A DNA stretch of 64,000 nucleotides from Rhinopomastus cyanomelas (GCA_013400115.1 VXBP01001799.1:158451-222450), one strand, 5' to 3'; shown: positions 23,241-37,060, numbered from the stretch's first letter. Notes: generated from the sequence alone by a model not told the origin. Numbers and translations: made by a program.

Positions 23241-26200
23241 AAGTAAGTACATACAAGTGTGTGCCATCCCAGGGATATCCTGGGAACAACACTAATATTT
23301 GCTCTTTAAAAAAACCAGAAGTTGTGAACAAAGCAGCTTGTCCATACTTGGTTGACAATATTTGAATTTTTATTATTTTTCAAGATAATAATTTATTAGG
23401 TGCAATAATCTTTAGTTACCAAAACCTCAAATGATGGAAAGCGTAGAAGACAGCAAGGACACATGGAGAATTTTCTTAGTACACTGGAGTATGTACCTCA
23501 CAGGTAAATATTGCCTCAAGGTTGTTCACTTATTTTTCCACCAATGGAAAGCTGAGCAAGTTACTATAAAGCATCTGAAAAAGTTCTGAAAAAGTTCCTT
23601 GCGAAACATCACTTGTAGATGGAGGGGATTTTTATTTAATTAACACAGCATAATAAGATCAACCTGTGTGCCCTTATATGTCCGTTTTTAGCAAGGTGAT
23701 GTGAGCCTAGAATGAATACTGATCGTTAAAGTTGAGATTTATTAGTGTTTTATTCAACTTTGATTCATTGTGAATTTCTATATCAAGTCAATGCTAAGCT
23801 GCAAAAACCTTCACAATACTAACAGACACAACAGTCAGACCTCTGAATTAGTCTTGCTTCCTACTGCATACCCACAGAGGAAATCACACCCCCAAAAAGT
23901 CAAAACCATCATGAAAAATATACAGACAGAAGCACTCACAAAACCTATAGAAGGCATTCCAAGAAAGAACCAGAAGGGACATTTGCCTGGGAATAAAGGA
24001 ATCCTGGGGATTTAACACGAGTGAATGACAGAGATGACAGCAGGTAAAAGTGGGCAGCTGAGAGGTTTGGTCTAGTGGCAGGGAGCAAAGAATTGCACCT
24101 GGTGTTGCTGGGCACAACAGTTGTTGGGAACCAGGTAAAGCAGGCAGAGAGCACAGTCCAGAAAGAACAGGACAAGGAGGACTGAGCTGGAGTTACCAGA
24201 GAGAAGACCTGGCCAAGTGGAAGCCTTTTCAGATCAACACTAATTAGAAAAAAAAACAGGACAAAGAGCAGGAGGAGTAGGAGGAAAAGGGTGACATATC
24301 TGTCCCACAGCTCTAGTAAGCATTTTCCAGCTGAGCAAGGAGGGAAACCGAAGCAAACAAGGCAGCAGGTAGAAGGTACTTGCCAACTTCAAGTTCCCAG
24401 CCAAGTTTGTTTAGCATGGACACACATGCTGCATTTGGCACCTGCCAAGCTCACCATTTGCAATGGTTCAGAATTTTATGTGTTCTGTTTTCAAAAAAAG
24501 TGAATTGCACAAGTACAGTTAGGGACTGAGGATGAGCTTTTTGCCTGTTAATGTGCAGCTCTGCAGTTCAGACTTGACTCGCTGTACCCAATATTAAATT
24601 TCATTCCCACCTCTCTTTGGAGCAGTGACTCAGTTATGCTGAACTATGCCACCTCGGTGGCAGAATACAATCTATTGTACCTGTTTTGTAACCTTTATGA
24701 CTCAGAACCCCACACAGAAATCAACATAAAACAGAGCAGCTGCAAAAGCATATTTATAATGCAGATGATTCGACACATCACCATTTAATGATAGCGTAGA
24801 GATCTCAGGCTGGTACACACAACTATGTTCATGTTAGTAACCAGCTGTATCATGTTTTTCATGGGGAGGACGGGTGAGGGTGAAGCTTGGTTTCTTCCTA
24901 CTGTCATCATTGCTACTCAAAACCACTCGGGGAATCAGAAGCATGGGTAGCTTTTCTCACTAATCATAGGTTGAACTTGAACTATTGACTTCCATCAAGA
25001 CTGATAAGAAACCAATGGTTGCCAACTTATGTAAGCAACTGTGAATAGTTTTGTTTTCTTAGAACTATTCCTAGAGAAGAACTGGGTACAGACAACAGCC
25101 CTATCACAGGATCAGTTTTGGCTTCATAATTGCAGACTGAATAGCAGCAAAGGGTGAGATCTTATCTACACACTTCTTATCTAATCGTTGTCTGACTAAG
25201 CTGTTAGTTTCTGTTTACATGTCCCACAGAAACACATGCTCCAGCATACACCTACCTTGGTCCTGGTCTGTTTAACCCAGTGGTAGAGGGTAGCCACAAG
25301 TCTATGAGCAGGCAAAATTTTAATCAGCAGCACTCTAATTAGTCCTTACCTACTGTTCTCGATTCCTTAATATCAGGGAGCAAACTTGGCTGCCCAAATC
25401 CATTTCTACTCTCCGTGAGAATTTATTTCTACCTTTTGCAGGAGTTTTTGAAAGTTATGTTCAAAAATTGTAGTCAGGGAAGACTTCACCATTCTCAGTA
25501 ACATGACTATCATCACTCTGATCCTCATACGTTTAGCAGAATATGTTCAGATCCTCCTTGAGAAAGGAGTTTCCTCACAAACTGAATTAGCTTATACTAC
25601 TAACAGAGACTGGTTTTATGACACATTGAGCCATCCAGTGGCACAGGATGAAACAAACCATGATATGTACTTGCTAATATATTTCTCCAGTTCCTTTCCT
25701 TAAATGAGATATATATTAGTGAATATTAAAAAAAAAAGCAATAAAACATCTGTTTAGTGATTATTGCAAACAGAACTGAAGGCGATGAACATATCTAATC
25801 ATTTAAGGTCACACAGAAATGGTCTCTCAACATTCATTTAACAGAGGAGTGGAAATGAAAACAACAGAAAATTCCAAACAGTCGGTTTAAAACTCTGTTT
25901 AGGCTGTACACATACATGAATTTCTACATTCAGTGCTTAATATCAGATCTTAGTCTTTGACCCCCTACAAATTCTTCACATAACAGTTTGAGTTAATTTA
26001 ATTTATCCCAGACCACCTCACTTACGTGAATGCTAGAGTCTTGTGACTGCAGTGGAATACTTTAGTATTTGAAATAGGAAGCAATAAGAATCTGTACACA
26101 GAAGCAGAGATCCAGCCATTGAAGGCTTAAATGTGCCACAATTAAGTGTTGTGTGAGCAGCATTTTTTGTTTTAAAAGACTGCGAGCAAATTAAATGCTG

Positions 26201-27551
26201 AATAATGGTTACAGTGGGTAGAGCTTGGCTTAGCATGGACAAAGAAGAAAAATTATTAACAAACAAAATAGGGAGCAGACAGTCTGTCACCCAGTGGTTT
26301 TAACATTTCATTTCAAAATTTAATTAGATATTAATTTCCGAATGCCTAAATAAAATAAATCCTTTTGCATAACATCACTGATAAACTTGCGGATTAAACA
26401 ACATCCCTCTACCTAATTTTTGGGGAGAAACTAACAACATGAGAATAGCCAGAAATAGCATTCCTGGTTCCAGCAACCCAACGAGTCATCTAAGAAAAGT
26501 AAATAATATTAATACCAGTATTGAACTCATCACTGATGTACTGGAAGCAAAAGCAGGGCTTTGTAAAAGGTCTATGTGAAGCAACAATATCTTGCCCCAG
26601 CCTAGCAGAGGTCAGGGCTGAAGGTCTATGGTAGTCCTGGTTAATAAGTAAATGCTTCATTCATCCCAACAGAAATGACAGTCTATCATTCTAGTAAAAC
26701 ATCTCTGAAAGAAGATAAAGTTGTGGTTACAGGAAAGCTTGCCCATCCGGAGCATCAAGAGTTGCTTGTCTACCCATTTATGCAGGAGAGTATCAAAGCA
26801 CAGCTGGCTTTACCCAAAATACAGGCCAGCTTATTGGTTCTGAGGAGGTATTACTCAAGTCTTTCCAAGACCTTTTCTTTTTTTTTTTTTAATGAAAAGT
26901 AGTCTTATTTTATAATAACTAAACAGAGACATTCTCTGCAAAAACACAGTGACCAGTGGTTTTAGGAAAAACTTTTACATTAAAAAGCTAATTTTGAATA
27001 AGATGTAACATTAGGGTCTATGTTGTCAGGCCAGAATTTGTAGGTTATCTAGGAAACCACTGTACATGCTACAGAAAGCCTGAATATGTAATGTTTTAGA
27101 CTTCATGGGAGTCCTTACTGCTGTGGTACTGTCAGACAGATCATTACAGGATCTAGGCATAAATAGCTCATTTAGAATGAAAAGCAGAAAATAAAAGCTA
27201 GCAATTCTGTTCTGGGGAAAAACAGAGTTCTAATCGATGTTTCCTTTTCTAAAGTAACTGGAGTAAGTCAATGTAATGTCCAGGTGATGGAGTAGGTGCA
27301 CTCTGTATCACAGTGTATAGTCTTGATGTCTGTTTTTTCTTGCCAAGGCAACTAGGGTCTATAGGAGACCAGGACATTGGGGCATGTCAGGATTTTAAGG
27401 CCTATTACAGCTCAGTTTATGTCTGCCAAAAATTCAACATAACTAGAGCTTTCTGAAATACTTGTTTGCTACCCATAAACACGAAATGCTGTGCAAATGT
27501 GTGACCTTCCTGCATTACTAGTAATGGTGTGTTTTTCACCAGGAGTTTATT
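23241..27551. other. Intergenic, nothing recognised
   Basis: AT-rich unique sequence with ORFs of at most 85 codons. There are T- and A-runs near 26878-26891 and 25727-25735. No gene or transposable element was identified. Confidence 0.5.
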
Positions 27552-27731
27552 TGATTGGAGCACTGGAACAGGTTGCCCAGGGAGTTGTGGAGTCTCCTTC
27601 ACTGGAGATGTTTAAGACTCGCCTGGATGTCTTCCTGTTGACTTGGTACAGGTGATCCTGCTGTGGCAGGGGGATTTGACTGGATCATCTTTTGAGGTCC
27701 CTTCCAATCCCTAATGATTCTATGATTCTAT
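27552..27731 (+). mobile_element. CR1 LINE 3' end fragment
   Basis: Plus-strand CR1 from the 'cactggaacaggttgcccag' block through 'ttgaggtcccttccaatccc' to a tail of ATTCTATG-type repeats ending near 27731. It is 5'-truncated to about 180 bases. Confidence 0.93.
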
Positions 27732-30700
27732 TCTTTGCACGAAATTCAACGCAGTTGTAGCAGACTTAGCTGTGTTCTGCAGCAGGTGGGCAAGTTAAGA
27801 CTGTAAACCTTCTGTCTATTCATGTCTCTCAATATCATCAATCTATCAATATAATCTATTTCAATAGTACTCAAAAATCATATCATTGGACACCTGACAA
27901 AATCATCTCCATTTTATAGATGAAATGGGGCCTGGTCTCCTGTGTCAGGTTGGGGCTAAAGTCTGTAGCATCCATTCTTTCAGTGACAGAGCCCCACTCA
28001 CTGGGCAATTTTCCTTCATCCTCTACAGTATCTCACCTGTCTGTGGCTCCCTACCAACCACTTTATGTGGGGTGTGCGGAGAGTGAGATGGTTCACAAGA
28101 GGGGTGTGTTTTGCTCTCTTCCTGTTAATTCATTGTATCCAGGCTGTTCAGAACATGCAGTGTTCATAAATACCTTGATATAAATGGATAGATCAAGCCT
28201 CCGAGTAGCTGCACGTCACATTTTAGTGCAATGCAAGCCCTACCCATAGAATCGCAGCACATCACACTGGGATAGCTCATAGTATGCTGGGGTGATGCTA
28301 ACTGTGGACTATGCCAATATAAATTGAAACATCAGGGGTTTCACATTCCCTCCAGCATGGGAAAGAACAATTCTGCAAAAGGTTATGAGGCATATTTACT
28401 CACGTCAAAGAGCTGACGGTGGTGCCAGCAGTGGGAAGAGTGGCTGCGCAGGGGAGGTTCAAGGGCTGGCAGTTGCTCCCTGGGGCTGCAGAATCTGAGA
28501 TCAGGGCTGAGCCACCTACTGCAAGGGTTAGTGCTGTTGTCTTGGAGCTGCTGGTAGAAGCAACCCTGAATGTCATGACTGTGTAGAGATGTTGCCCTCC
28601 TGTGCCTCTGTAGGAGAAGGCTTTTCAGGGCTGAGGAACATGTGCTTTTAAAAAAAAATTATCACCAATATTCCCAGCAGTAAGGCCTGGGCAAACGGAG
28701 AATCTTTTCAGTAACGCGTAATGGCAGCTTGCACACACAGGCAAAGAATTAGATGATTTGTACGTGGAGCTGCACCTGCGTGGACAAGGACTGGGAAAGC
28801 ATCCTGACCGCAGGCAGCTGACTGTGCAATCAGAGCAGTAGCAGTCAGCTGAAAAGCTGCACCTCCTCCCTTTAGTAATGCCCAGTATGGTCCTTTTCCT
28901 GAGCAGATCAACAGTGCTTGTTATGTTTTTGTCTTTCATGTGAACTCACTGGACTTGTTAAGTCAAGGACCGTGGCTATCTCATTTGCTAGGAACCTTGC
29001 AAACACCTAAATGATCGCACTGCACAGGATAGGCAATAGGACGAGACCCACAACCCTGTTAATTATTTAATGCAGTATCATGTTTGACAGATGATCTCTG
29101 CTATGGTAAGGGGCTCTCTTTGTTTGGGCACTTAGCCCAGTAGCAAATACAAGCTGGTGCAGCTTCACAGAGCCCACTCCACAGTGCAGGGGGTTACAAA
29201 GCCTCAAGGGAGGTTGTTTCCAAACAAGGTTGCTGGTTGTACTGTGAAGCAGAGGAAAAAGTTCCTAAGAATTATCTGTGGATAGAAGGGGTTGCACGTT
29301 TTCAAATGGCCAGTGGGCAGCGATATCTCAAGCTCTGTGACAGCAATTGCTGTTGAAGCATTGATTTCTCAATTGTGAGACACCCCGTGGGTGCAAAGCC
29401 TACTGCTAGCACCACCACAGCACAGCTTAAAGCCTGTTTTACTTCAACCCGTGCACCCTGCTGGTGCCTGGTAAAGCTTGTCTTCTGGCCCCAGACTATA
29501 CTACATTTCCTTGGTGTTTTCCCTCATCACTGCTTAAGCCAAGCTGCTCCCTACATATGCAGAGGCCGATTCAAGTTCATACAGTGCAAAACATTTTTAT
29601 TTTGGCACAGGAACAACAAAGTTCTATTGTTTGCACCATTTTGTGATTCTCAAAGCAGCAGAAAAGCGTCATGTTAGCAGAGATGTGACTTCTGGGCTGA
29701 CAGTGCATGCAGAGCTGCTGGCACTGGCGGCAGGAGCCCAGTCCCTGGAGATAACAGCATGGCCCACCTCACCTCCACATGCACAACAGAAAACACACTC
29801 AAAAAGTGGTGTGAAAAGAGCTGGGGCACAGCTGCGTTCTGCCAACAGCCTTGCTGAGCCACTGCCTGCCATAGAGACAGCCTGCAGGATAGCCAGAGAG
29901 CCACCACCCGACCTGCATGCTGCCCATACCGGGCCTGGCATCTGTGAGCATGATGTCTGCTGCTTCTGCAGCCAGACTTGGGATTGAAGCAGAAAAGCTT
30001 TCTCCCAGATAACGGGAACACAAGGGAAACTTTGCAGTGGAAGCAGATGATCAGGCAAAGCCCTTGCGTGGGGATGTTTTATGCACCGGCACAGGCAGGC
30101 AAAGCCACACTCACCTGGGTGTCACGCAGCAGTGACATCCATGCTCCATCTGCTGACTGCGAAACCAACATAGTGTTAAAAATCAGGCAGGATGCTCAGA
30201 CCAGATTGGACTTTAGACAGGAAATTATCTTTTCATATTTTGGTTGAACGATAAGAAGCTTTTAAAACTAAAGAAATGAATGATGTATGCAAAGCTGTAC
30301 TTGAAATGATTCTGGTGTTGCAAATTGCCATGCTCTTACTGTGGGGCTGATGAAAATAAATGAAGCTCTGCGTTGCTGGGCTTTTTCCTCCCCCTTCTAA
30401 TAAATGAAATGAAAAAGACTCATTATTGTGCCACCTGCTTCAAATTCCTAATTGTGGTAACTGAATTCTGAAATTGTTTGTTAGCTGTGTAATATCACAG
30501 GCATTAAAAATACTGAGAGGCTATTAAGTTCTTTAAAACAGCACTGGATAAAAAGGTGCAGCTATCTTCAGATTTTATTGCCGTGAAATAACTTTTCCAG
30601 TGGAGAAATGTGTTCAAATCCTACAAGTTCATCCTGAAAAAATCCCTGTTAATTTAACAGAGAAGCTGCAAAGTAAAGACCCAAGAGATGTACATTGGCA

Positions 30701-31222
30701 TATTTAAATATTTTAAAAAGAGAGAGGTACACCATTCTTTTCATATATTCTAGCACAGCAATATAAAAAGTTCAGAAGACAGTAGAAAACCTATGAAATT
30801 CAAACGCATTATTTCTGTTGAACAGGTAGGAGTGTACACATAAGTGTCTCTGAAATGCCTTTAACCATGGAATCTTGCTGTATGCCCGAACTGTTGCTGC
30901 ATGTGCGTATAATGCATCTCATTTAGTTTGTAGATTTACGTTTCTCATTTTAATAATATTCCAACTTAGATATCTACATAGATGTTCTGTTATTCTGTGA
31001 TTTGTTTTATAAATTTAAAAATAAACAACAGGCATTATCAAGTCAAGCTAGAAAGAATTGGTTTTGAAATATTTTGTGTTTACAATTTTTTCTTCTAGAT
31101 ATTCAAATCGCACTGTTTTGTTAATTTTAGTAGCAAAGGACTGAAATCTGTTAAACAGATGCATTGCAAAAAGTTATACCATACATGTACTAGATAGTCC
31201 TTTATTCATGGGTAGTATATGT
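27732..31222. other. Intergenic, mostly unrecognised
   Basis: Mixed composition. A more GC-rich patch at about 29.65-30.15 kb gives overlapping ORFs of 74-129 codons on both strands, which argues for compositional bias rather than a gene. No CR1 or RNA gene was recognised. The stretch 30360-30560 is AT-rich and lacks repeats, so it could be a conserved element, but this cannot be judged from one sequence. Confidence 0.45.
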
Positions 31223-31223
31223 A

Positions 31224-31280
31224 AAGATAGATAGATATATAGATGGACAGATAGATAGACAGACAGACAGATAGACAGAC
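31224..31280 (+). repeat. (GATA)n/(GACA)n compound microsatellite
   Basis: Tandem AGAT units pass into AGAC units over about 57 bases with a few interruptions (an ATAT and a GGAC step). Confidence 0.95.
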
Positions 31281-33130
31281 CAGGCAAGATGCAAACATTT
31301 CCCATAGATTGACTTCTAATATGTAAAATCGCAGCAGAGAAATAAGCAAAGGGTTAAAATAACAATCTCAGAATTCAAGTCATCTGTGACAATAAGCACA
31401 TTGAACTGCTGAAGTCTACATAGAATTAGACATACTTTTGCCCATCGAACCAAATTAACCAGTTTGCTATTACCTTGCATAAGCAGCATTTTAGAGCATA
31501 GGAAAGACAGGAAGAAAAGAGGGCATTTCTCATCACGCTTATTCCTAGGCAGCACTCACAAAAGCTCGCCCACTTGCTGCTCTCCCCACTTCCCAGCTCT
31601 GGAGGCAGAACTTACCAAGCAGCCTCAGAACAAATCGCAGTAACAACAATTATTTCTCAGCTTTACACTGGCACACAAAGGTGTCCTGTTGGCAGCAAAG
31701 CCCGGTTTCATCAAATGACGATGTTCCAAACACAAGTGCAAACACTATAATTTGAGTGTTTCAAAAAGAAACAACAGGAAAAGAAGAAGGAAGCAACCAG
31801 AGAGCTTTGCCGATAGAAGAGAGTTTACAAAAAAAAAAAAGTTAACTCTAAGTTGATTAAAACAGAGAGAAACTGCAAATTTAGCAGATGCTGTTTAAAC
31901 AACTGTTTTAAAGGGTTGTGTTTTTACCTGATTACTTTACCTTCTTTGTCACATACAGGTTGACAAACTCAAAGTTGTGTTTTGATTGATACTTCAAATG
32001 ACGTGATGATTAATTTGTACACACATATTTCAGCTCTTGACTTGCTTGCAAACTAGTTATTGCAATTACTGATTTGATTGCGAGATGGTTGCACTTCATA
32101 AAGAGCTCAAGCCAAGGTCCTGGCAAGCAATGCCTGGCTCTGCAGCCACAGTGCGACACCACGTGCTTGGCCACTGAGGCCGTGTGGTCTTGGTTCTGCC
32201 CCTCGCTCGGACAACATCCTCGACCACAAAGAACTTCCAAAATAACCACACAAAGATCTCTTTGCTTCAGCGTGTGGAGCTGAAGATTCCTTCCTATGTA
32301 CCTCTAGAGATTTTGCACTGTAGTAGTTTTTGAGCAACAAAATGTTGGTGAGAAAGCATTTGTGAAAAACATGCAGAAGGGGGCAAAAACGCGTGTGATG
32401 GTAGCGCTGCAGTTCTCATGCAAACAAATGTTTGTGAGTATTTCTGTAAACTAACCACATCTTGTTTGTAATATGCTGCATGACATTAGAAAGAGAATAT
32501 TTAAAAACACAGGCTCACATCTGCAGAAAGAGCAGCACTAATTATGAGAAAACACAGAAAATGGACATAAACTGCAGTAATATATGCAGAGGGTTTTTTT
32601 AACTCCTCTAAAAGTAAAAGGAATGAAAAACTGGTAAAAGGGGAATAAACAAAGCATTAAATATAAACATCCGTGACTATCTATCTGGAGTATCTTATTT
32701 AGATTTTTCAGCTATTTATTGTCTGCTAATTTCCTGTGTTCCTGGTTTTCTATTGAAGCATCAAACACCAAAGCACAAACCTTCAGACTGCCTCTGCATT
32801 TTTGATAAAGACGCGCGCACACACTTCCTATACGCTCAGGATCGAGCTAGACACTGAGGGTATGTGCTTACAGGTCCTCAAATACCTACAATTTCTGGAG
32901 TGACTACCCGAAATCAGTAGCCTTTTCAATTCATCTCGTGTAAAAGCCAAACTTTTCCTTACATGATTTCTTCTCGGTCTTTTGTAATGAACTTCACCGG
33001 GAAGCTGTAAGTAGCAAGTTCCATCGGTATATCTAAGGCTCAAAATCTTTTTTTTTTTGTATTAAAAATAAAGGGGAAAAGCAGGGGAAATATTTTGAAA
33101 GTCAATTAAAATTTTGTGTACGTTTTCATT
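31281..33130. other. Intergenic, nothing recognised
   Basis: AT-rich with an A-run at about 31829-31840. A short GC-richer patch at 32.1-32.3 kb carries overlapping ORFs on both strands with no recognisable product. Confidence 0.5.
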
Positions 33131-33139
33131 TTTTAATGA

Positions 33140-33270
33140 TAAATTAAGTTACTAATTTTGTCCGTGCTCTTTGTAGACACTGCAGGTTTAATTGCTAATT
33201 GTTAACTGCGAATGAATACATTTGCATATTAATTAGCTCCCAATTTACATTTTTAATTTGCTTCCTTCAA
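33140..33270. promoter_or_regulatory. Candidate homeobox/POU-site cluster
   Basis: Within about 100 bases there is a perfect octamer ATTTGCAT (33220-33227) running directly into ATTAATTAG (to 33236), plus several other TAAT or ATTA cores. Such clusters are common in developmental enhancers but also arise by chance in AT-rich DNA. Conservation cannot be assessed here. Confidence 0.25.
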
Positions 33271-35660
33271 AAGGTGCAAGATAAAAGGTCGTGTTATTTT
33301 AAATAATTTATGCTTTATTGCATGAAATACGCTAATATGAAATGTGCCTACTAATTTTAACCCCTTTTCTAAGAAGCAAAGTGAAGAACATTAAAAGGAA
33401 AGACAAATCTGGGGGTGTTTTGAAAAACAACACTCTCCTATGTTGTTCCTCAGCATCAGAACTAGACTTTTTTCTGAAGCCTGATCTGGCTGAAAATTAA
33501 TGCATTTTTTCCTTCACCATCAGTTTAAAAAGTGATAGTATATTTGAAGAATAAAACAGCTGCCGAAGGGGGATTGATTGTTGTTGTTTCCTGCAAAGGA
33601 TTAATAAAAAAGGTTTTCTCTCGCTCTCCCCCAACATCTCTCACCCCAATAAATTTGCTAAGGAAATTAAAACCGTATACAGGAAAAGGATAATTTGCCA
33701 AAAGCATCTTGCTTACAAGGAAAAAAAAACCCAAACCACAGGTTTTTAAAAGGTACATACATGTCAAGCTTTTGATTTTAATGGCCAAAAAAGATTAACA
33801 GGAAAAGGATGTCCTACCTTCCTTGATTATTACAAGATAAGCTTAAGAAGAGAAGCCTGTTTGTTTGTTTGATTTGACCCTAAACATCTTCGTGGAGGGG
33901 AATTTCAGCCTGCAGTTCTGTACATATCAGTACAAATATGGCTAGGCAAAGATGTCATTCTAAGTCATCCTACTGTTCCTTAAGAAACTGCCAAACAGAA
34001 GCTGAAAAGTACAGAAGCCAGAAGAACGGATCTGATCACATATTACCACCAACTGCATAAATGTCTTCTTTGATTTTGATTTTGTTTTCGTTTGCTACAA
34101 CAAACCCATTCTGATGAAGGATGTGCTTAGTAAGGCGTTCGTTGCCATAATTGTTGTATGAGTACAACAATGAGTACAAAAGGATGCTGTTACTTGTGTA
34201 ATGTTGCAGCAATAATATATACACTTAGCATGAGAAGTAATCTTTCTAGCCTGAACATTGTGAGGTCTTCAACACGAGGTCCAGACCTGGAAAGAAGTTA
34301 TGTGTTGTCCTTTCTCATGTATCATTACCCCAAAAGCCTGCTAATTGTGGCCTACGTATGTATGAGAGTTGTGTTCTACACAGCACAAGAAAACATAAGA
34401 AGCTTCTGGAATAAAATTAGCAGCATAATGGAAAATACCTCTTTCCCACAGCCTCCTGAATCTCTTTTCCTTTCTAGATTAAAAAGTCTTCCAACCATAT
34501 TCAGTAAAGCAACTTTCATTAGCTTTCCAGTACCACATCAATTGCGTTAGAGAATTTTGTACAGAACTTGGGGTTTTGATTGTTTGACAGGGATACAAAA
34601 TTCTCCTTAGTTCTACCACATACACAAAACACTGGGAGATATAACAGCAATACAGTATGATTCCCTCTAGATATGTCAGCTGCATAATCAGATCTTCAAC
34701 TGTATTACTACAATTCTTGAATTTGAGGATCTGTTTCTTCACATCTATGCTAGCGTAAGAAAAGCACTGCCAATTTGTCCATTTAAAGCAATCAAGTGAA
34801 CTATAAAGCAGTCTCAATACTTTTCATTTCAAATGACACTGACATCACATGAAAATAACTAAGACCATCAAAACCCATCAACTGCTAACAATCATAATCT
34901 ACTCAGGAAGGTAAGATTCTAATAGCAAATTAGAGAAGGCTGGAAAGAAATTGTCTTTGATGAGGAGGGGGGTAAAGGAAGAAAGGGGAAAAACAGATGA
35001 AAGAGCTGGGTTAACACGTATCAGTTACTTGGATACAGCTGATACTGACTTTGTTTAATGTTGTACATGAAGCATGTAGTGAAGTTAGGAGCATTACGAT
35101 TTAAGAAAATCCCAGAGAACATCATCCTTTTATATGCCTTTTCTCATCGTGGCAGCATGACTGATGCTTCATTGTATTGTTCATAACACAATGCTTCCCA
35201 CAAAATCAAGGATTAACTGTAATTCTTTTAGAGTCATTCTTATATTTGATCATAGGAGCAAAACCAAATTCTGAAATGCACGAAAACATACCAAAGTACA
35301 ACTGCAGAATAACGCATACTGCTCTTGTACCACTGTATACTTTTGAAGTTTTCCTAAACAAGCACTGAAATCCAGCAGTTTAGTTAATAAAGCTACTTAC
35401 AACCAGCATGGCTCATGTAGCTATGGATTTGTGTATGCAAGGATAATCTACGGCATCCTTTCTGCTTTTGCTTACAGTAGTAGGCAAAATGTTTTTGCTT
35501 CTAGCAGGTCATGCTGATCTCTAGTGTAATTTGGATTCTCAAGCTGTTGCCCATACATCATTCACAAGAACTTTCAGAAAAATTAAAAACTTCCACTTTT
35601 TGATTAAAATACAGAGCTAGAGCATGCGCTGGTCAGAGTCCTGACTTACTGATGGAGAGC
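33271..35660. other. Intergenic, nothing recognised
   Basis: AT-rich. ORFs of 112-130 codons at 34.16-34.55 kb (plus) and 34.48-34.82 kb (minus) have no recognisable motifs and overlap each other, consistent with chance. Confidence 0.5.
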
Positions 35661-35667
35661 GACATGA

Positions 35668-35750
35668 GCTTGGGGGTAAGATCCTCAGCTGAGAAAAAGA
35701 GATAAAACTCACTTGGAATGAATGGGGTTGTCCCTGTTTACCTAGCTGGG
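35668..35750. repeat. Possible ancient palindromic (MITE-like) repeat
   Basis: The sequence opens with 'aagatcctcagctgag' and closes with 'cctagctggggatgtaatcc', a degenerate inverted copy. A centre around 'cacttggaatgaatggggtt' resembles the imperfect palindrome of an old amniote interspersed repeat I recall. Family assignment is uncertain. Confidence 0.3.
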
Positions 35751-36018
35751 GATGTAATCCTGCTCTATTTGTAGCAACAAGCACTGGCGACTGTTTTAAA
35801 ATGTTCCTGAAGTGGCTGAATGTCATTGTTACTAACTGATGTCTATATAGCACCTTCAGTGCAGAGGAGTTCAAATGTACTTTACAGACGTTTGGGGAAC
35901 TTCATCCACAGGAACACTGGAGGGATACCACCCAAAACAAAGCATAGCGGGGAGAAGGAACAGCACATGTTGAAACATAAAGTGCATCTGGCTGTTAGCT
36001 GAGTAATAAATCTTATAA

Positions 36019-36428
36019 ATCTTATGAGGAAAGACGGAAAGAGGTGGGGCTCTTAAGTTTGAGGAAAAGCAGGCTGAGAGGAGACCTCATCACTCTCAAC
36101 AACTACATGAGAGGATGTTGTGGAAAGGTTGGTGCTGGTCTCTTCTCACACCCAATTAGTGATAGAACAAGAGGGAATGGGTTCAGGCAACAACAGGTTA
36201 GGTTTAGACTTGATATTAGGAAAAGTTTTTTCACAGAAAGGGTGGTCAAGCACTGGAATGGGCTTCCCAGAGAGGTGGTTGAGTCACCATCCCTGGATGA
36301 GTTTAAAGTTCCTTTGGACAAGGTGTTGAGGGATATGGTTTGGGGGTGAACTTGTAAGGTAGGGTAGATGGTTGGACTCAATGATCCCAGGGGTCTTTTC
36401 CAACCAGGGTGGTTCTACGATTTTGTGA
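36019..36428 (+). mobile_element. CR1 LINE 3' fragment
   Basis: Plus-strand CR1 from 'cttatgaggaaagacgg' (YEE region) through 'ggagacctcatcactctcaa', 'ttcacagaaagggtggtcaa' and 'gtggttgagtcaccatccct' to the 3' UTR 'aggggtcttttccaaccagg' and a degenerate tail. It retains a 101-codon open stretch of the ORF2 C-terminus (36044-36349). Confidence 0.95.
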
Positions 36429-37018
36429 CTACGGACTTTCAGGGTGTTAATTGCATGGTTCTACTCAGAAAACCACTAAGTGCATGTAGTTCTCTTATTT
36501 CTGCTTTGCAGAGGTAAAAATCCACTGTCTTCTGCATCGATTTCTTGGTGACACAACCAAGAAATTTAGGCAACTAAAGTCTGCAGAACTTTGTAGACCT
36601 AGTAAGGACCAGAAGAGAATTCAGCCTGGGTCTCAGCTGCAGCCAGGGATATTCACAGTGCTTTGGGCAATGGACAAGTAATATAATTTAGGAAAGGTAG
36701 CCTGTCTGATGAAATGTTTTGGGAGACAACAGAAAGCCAGAACCCAAAAACTCATGTACAAGTCTCATTCTTCTTTCTTTGTTATTTTTTAAGACCTCTG
36801 GAGCTCAGCCCACAGTCATCCTTAGATAGAATTTTCTCATTTTCTTGGAAAAACTTATTTCACAGACGCTCAAAAATAATTTCTCAGATCTTTCTCTAAT
36901 ATTTCCAAATCCCTAATTTTACACACAAATTAGTCTAATATTTCCTCAAATTCGTATTTGTCTATATACTGACAAGTTACAATACTAGGTATGCTATATA
37001 CAGCTAGACAAAGAAAAT
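36429..37018. other. Intergenic between CR1 copies
   Basis: Unique AT-rich sequence between the CR1 at 36.0-36.4 kb and the tail-only CR1 at 37.02 kb. Nothing is recognised. Confidence 0.5.
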
Positions 37019-37060
37019 TCCCAGGGGTCTTTTCCAACCAGAGTGATTCTGTGATTCTGT
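37019..37060 (+). mobile_element. Tail-only CR1 copy (about 40 bp)
   Basis: 'ccaggggtcttttccaacca' is followed by tandem GTGATTCT units, and nothing CR1-like lies upstream. The block is identical to the 3' end of the CR1 at 36019-36428. Either an extremely short 5'-truncated insertion or a remnant. Confidence 0.85.

Noticed and set aside
31224..31280. Tandem GATA/GACA units as a CRISPR-like or regulatory array
   Set aside because: A simple 4-base microsatellite with no spacers.
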